The notes beneath the pieces were generated by a model that was given only the letters and a program-made list of their open reading frames with translations, did no database searches and was not told where the DNA came from. A stretch of DNA of 64,000 nt, taken from Pelagibacteraceae bacterium (GTDB lineage: Bacteria > Pseudomonadota > Alphaproteobacteria > HIMB59). Within the stretch, counting starts at the first letter, position 1; each line of letters starts with the position of its first letter. Positions 62,684 to 64,000 of the stretch are shown here, piece after piece. Both the position numbers and the translations under genes were made by a program. The DNA is taken from positions 372,001-436,000 of the forward strand of contig BOYI01000001.1 of NCBI GenBank assembly GCA_019651435.1. The letters are read 5' to 3'.

Positions 62684-63192
62684 CGCTATAAAGGCTGACT
62701 AATTTATCTTTCATTTTAGATCTGCCATTTAGAAAAGCTAGCTCTAATAAGATTATAACACCCAGTGTTTTTGCTTTTGTCTTTTTAATTAGTTTTATTG
62801 AGGCTTGAATTGTACCGCTAGTAGCAAAAATATCATCTATAATTACTACTTTATCGTTTCCTTTGAGCATATCTTTTTGTATTTCTAATTGATTTTTACC
62901 ATATTCAAGTTTGTAACTAGTGCAAAATGTTTTTCCAGGTAACTTTCCTTTTTTTCTAATCATGACTAATTTAAGTTTTAGTTTATAGGCTACAGCTGCT
63001 GCAAAAATAAAACCCTCGAGAGTCAATTCCTACTATAGTATTGGCTTTCATTTTTTTTACTTCGATCGTCATCTTATTGACAATTTTATTAAATTCTTTT
63101 GGGTTAGCCAGTATCGTAGCAATATCATAAAAAGCGATACCTTTTTTTGGAAAGTCTTTTATAATTCTGATACTTTTAGGGGCACCTTTCAT
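62673..63192 (-). CDS. apt: Adenine phosphoribosyltransferase (one frameshift)
   Basis: Apt salvages adenine to AMP with PRPP. Start at ATG 63192 gives MKGAPKSIRIIKDFPKKGIAFYDIATILANP and then IVGIDSRGFYF. After one base change near 63010 the second ORF follows with IFAAAVAYKLKLKLVMIRKKGKLPGKTFC, YGKNQLEIQKDMLKGNDKVVIIDDIFATSGT (the PRPP motif) and ELAFLNGRSKM. About 173 residues, family-normal. Its start codon shares a CATG with the start of divergent panB. Confidence 0.93.
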
Positions 63193-63938
63193 GAAGAGAA
63201 AGATTAAATCAGTATTTAACAAAAAAAACAAAAAAGAAAATTATTTGTTTAACTTCTTATAGTTATAATTTTACAAAAATTATAGATGATTTAGTTGATG
63301 TAATTCTTGTCGGTGACTCGATGGGAATGGTCCTTTATGGTATGGATAATACAAGAGATATAAATGATGAAATCATGATAAGACACGCTTCTGCAGTAAA
63401 AAAAGCTGCTAAAAACTCTTTAGTATTCTTTGATCTTCCATATTCAAAAAAGTTCTCTGAGAAAAATATAATAAAAAGAACAATAAATATATTTAATCAA
63501 ACAAAATGCGATGGTGTCAAAATTGAGGGAAATTCAGAATTAGTAGATGTCATAAAATATCTAAAAAAAATGAATATTCCAGTAATGGCTCATGTCGGCC
63601 TTCAACCTCAAAAGTTTTCATCATCTAGTAAATTTAAAATATATGGGCGCAAAGATGATGATTTAAAAAACATATTAAACGATTGTATTGATTTAGAAAA
63701 AGCAGGAGCAATTTCTTTATTATTAGAGGGAATGCTTACAAAGATTGCAAAGCAAATAACTATTACATCAAAAATTCCTACAATAGGAATAGGTGCTTCA
63801 GAGAATTGTGATGGTCAGATTTTGGTATCGGAAGATATGCTAGGAATGTTCACAGAGTATCATCCTAAGTTTGTAAAGAAGTATGCAAAGCTTTCTACAA
63901 ATATCCAAAATGCTATCAAAAAATTTAGGAAGAAGTAA
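63191..63938 (+). CDS. panB: 3-methyl-2-oxobutanoate hydroxymethyltransferase (one frameshift)
   Basis: PanB makes ketopantoate, the first step of pantothenate synthesis, from the ilv-pathway intermediate 2-oxoisovalerate. ATG 63191 opens a basic N-terminus; one extra base in the A-rich run near 63235 must be resolved to give IICLTSYSYNFTKIIDDLVDVILVGDSMGMVLYGMDNT, the metal-binding start. KIEGNSELVD, IPVMAHVGLQPQ, EKAGAISLLLEGM and PTIGIGASENCDGQILVSEDMLGMF follow. About 248 residues. The last 62 bases of the window after it hold nothing I can name. Confidence 0.93.
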
Positions 63939-64000
63939 ATAGCTATAAATTTCCTAACAAGAAATTTAGATATGATTAATCTTGTCTTTTAATAGAGCTA

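Overview
The window is a strongly AT-rich, very tightly packed stretch of bacterial chromosome. Gene content points to a free-living alphaproteobacterium: a circularly permuted two-piece tmRNA, three-subunit proton-translocating transhydrogenase (pntAA/pntAB/pntB), COQ9, DUF1244, a small basic protein ahead of murA, hflK-hflC-degP, and TRAP transporters. Low GC, tiny spacers, overlapping starts and stops and convergent genes sharing stop codons suggest a streamlined marine lineage such as SAR11, HIMB59/AEGEAN-169 or a relative. The exact clade is inference. I see no prophage, insertion sequence, CRISPR array or rRNA.

Many conserved housekeeping genes are cut by single-base indels, mostly deletions and often in homopolymers. 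Examples are uvrB, aatA, pyk, pntB, clpB, hisD, rng, thyX, mrp, miaA, ilvB, leuA, mreB, mreD, mrdA, apt and panB. In each case the remaining protein resumes in another frame at the expected residue. So many essential genes cannot all be dead, so I treat these as consensus errors of a long-read assembly and give full gene spans, not ORF fragments. Density is highest at about 6.5-8.9, 27-35 and 41-43.5 kb.

Layout: 1-9.3 kb holds glutathione synthesis (gshA end, gshB), an AsmA-like protein, a Ca/Na exchanger, uvrB, an aspartate-type aminotransferase, pyruvate kinase and DUF1244. 9.3-16.3 kb holds pepF, an ABC1 kinase, the pnt operon, rpsU and coq9. 16.3-24.1 kb is an uptake and catabolic island: SDR, aldehyde dehydrogenase, TRAP Q/M/P, a PuuA/GmaS-like gamma-glutamyl ligase and an iron alcohol dehydrogenase. 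This looks like gamma-glutamylation and oxidation of an amine or amino alcohol. 24.1-29.5 kb holds an inositol-monophosphatase-family enzyme, a FrnE-like DsbA protein, a GYD protein, a BASS transporter, an HIBADH-like dehydrogenase, a thioesterase and a class II aldolase. A candidate structured RNA lies at 29.6 kb.

29.7-34.3 kb carries a methyltransferase and a minus-strand operon DUF1185 - alpha/beta hydrolase - LLM flavin monooxygenase - aldehyde dehydrogenase, followed by tRNA-Thr. 34.4-36.3 kb holds small and membrane proteins. 36.3-43.6 kb holds clpB, murA, hisG, hisD, infA, an RNase E/G and tRNA-Phe. 43.7-46 kb holds a MazG-like protein, a quartet of small cytosolic proteins, a small membrane ORF and the split tmRNA.

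46-57 kb holds thyX, mrp, hflKC, degP, miaA and branched-chain amino-acid genes (ilvB, ilvH, ilvC, leuA). 56.9-62 kb is the rod-shape cluster mreBCD-mrdA-rodA. 62-64 kb holds a ManC-type cupin, DUF6165, apt and panB.
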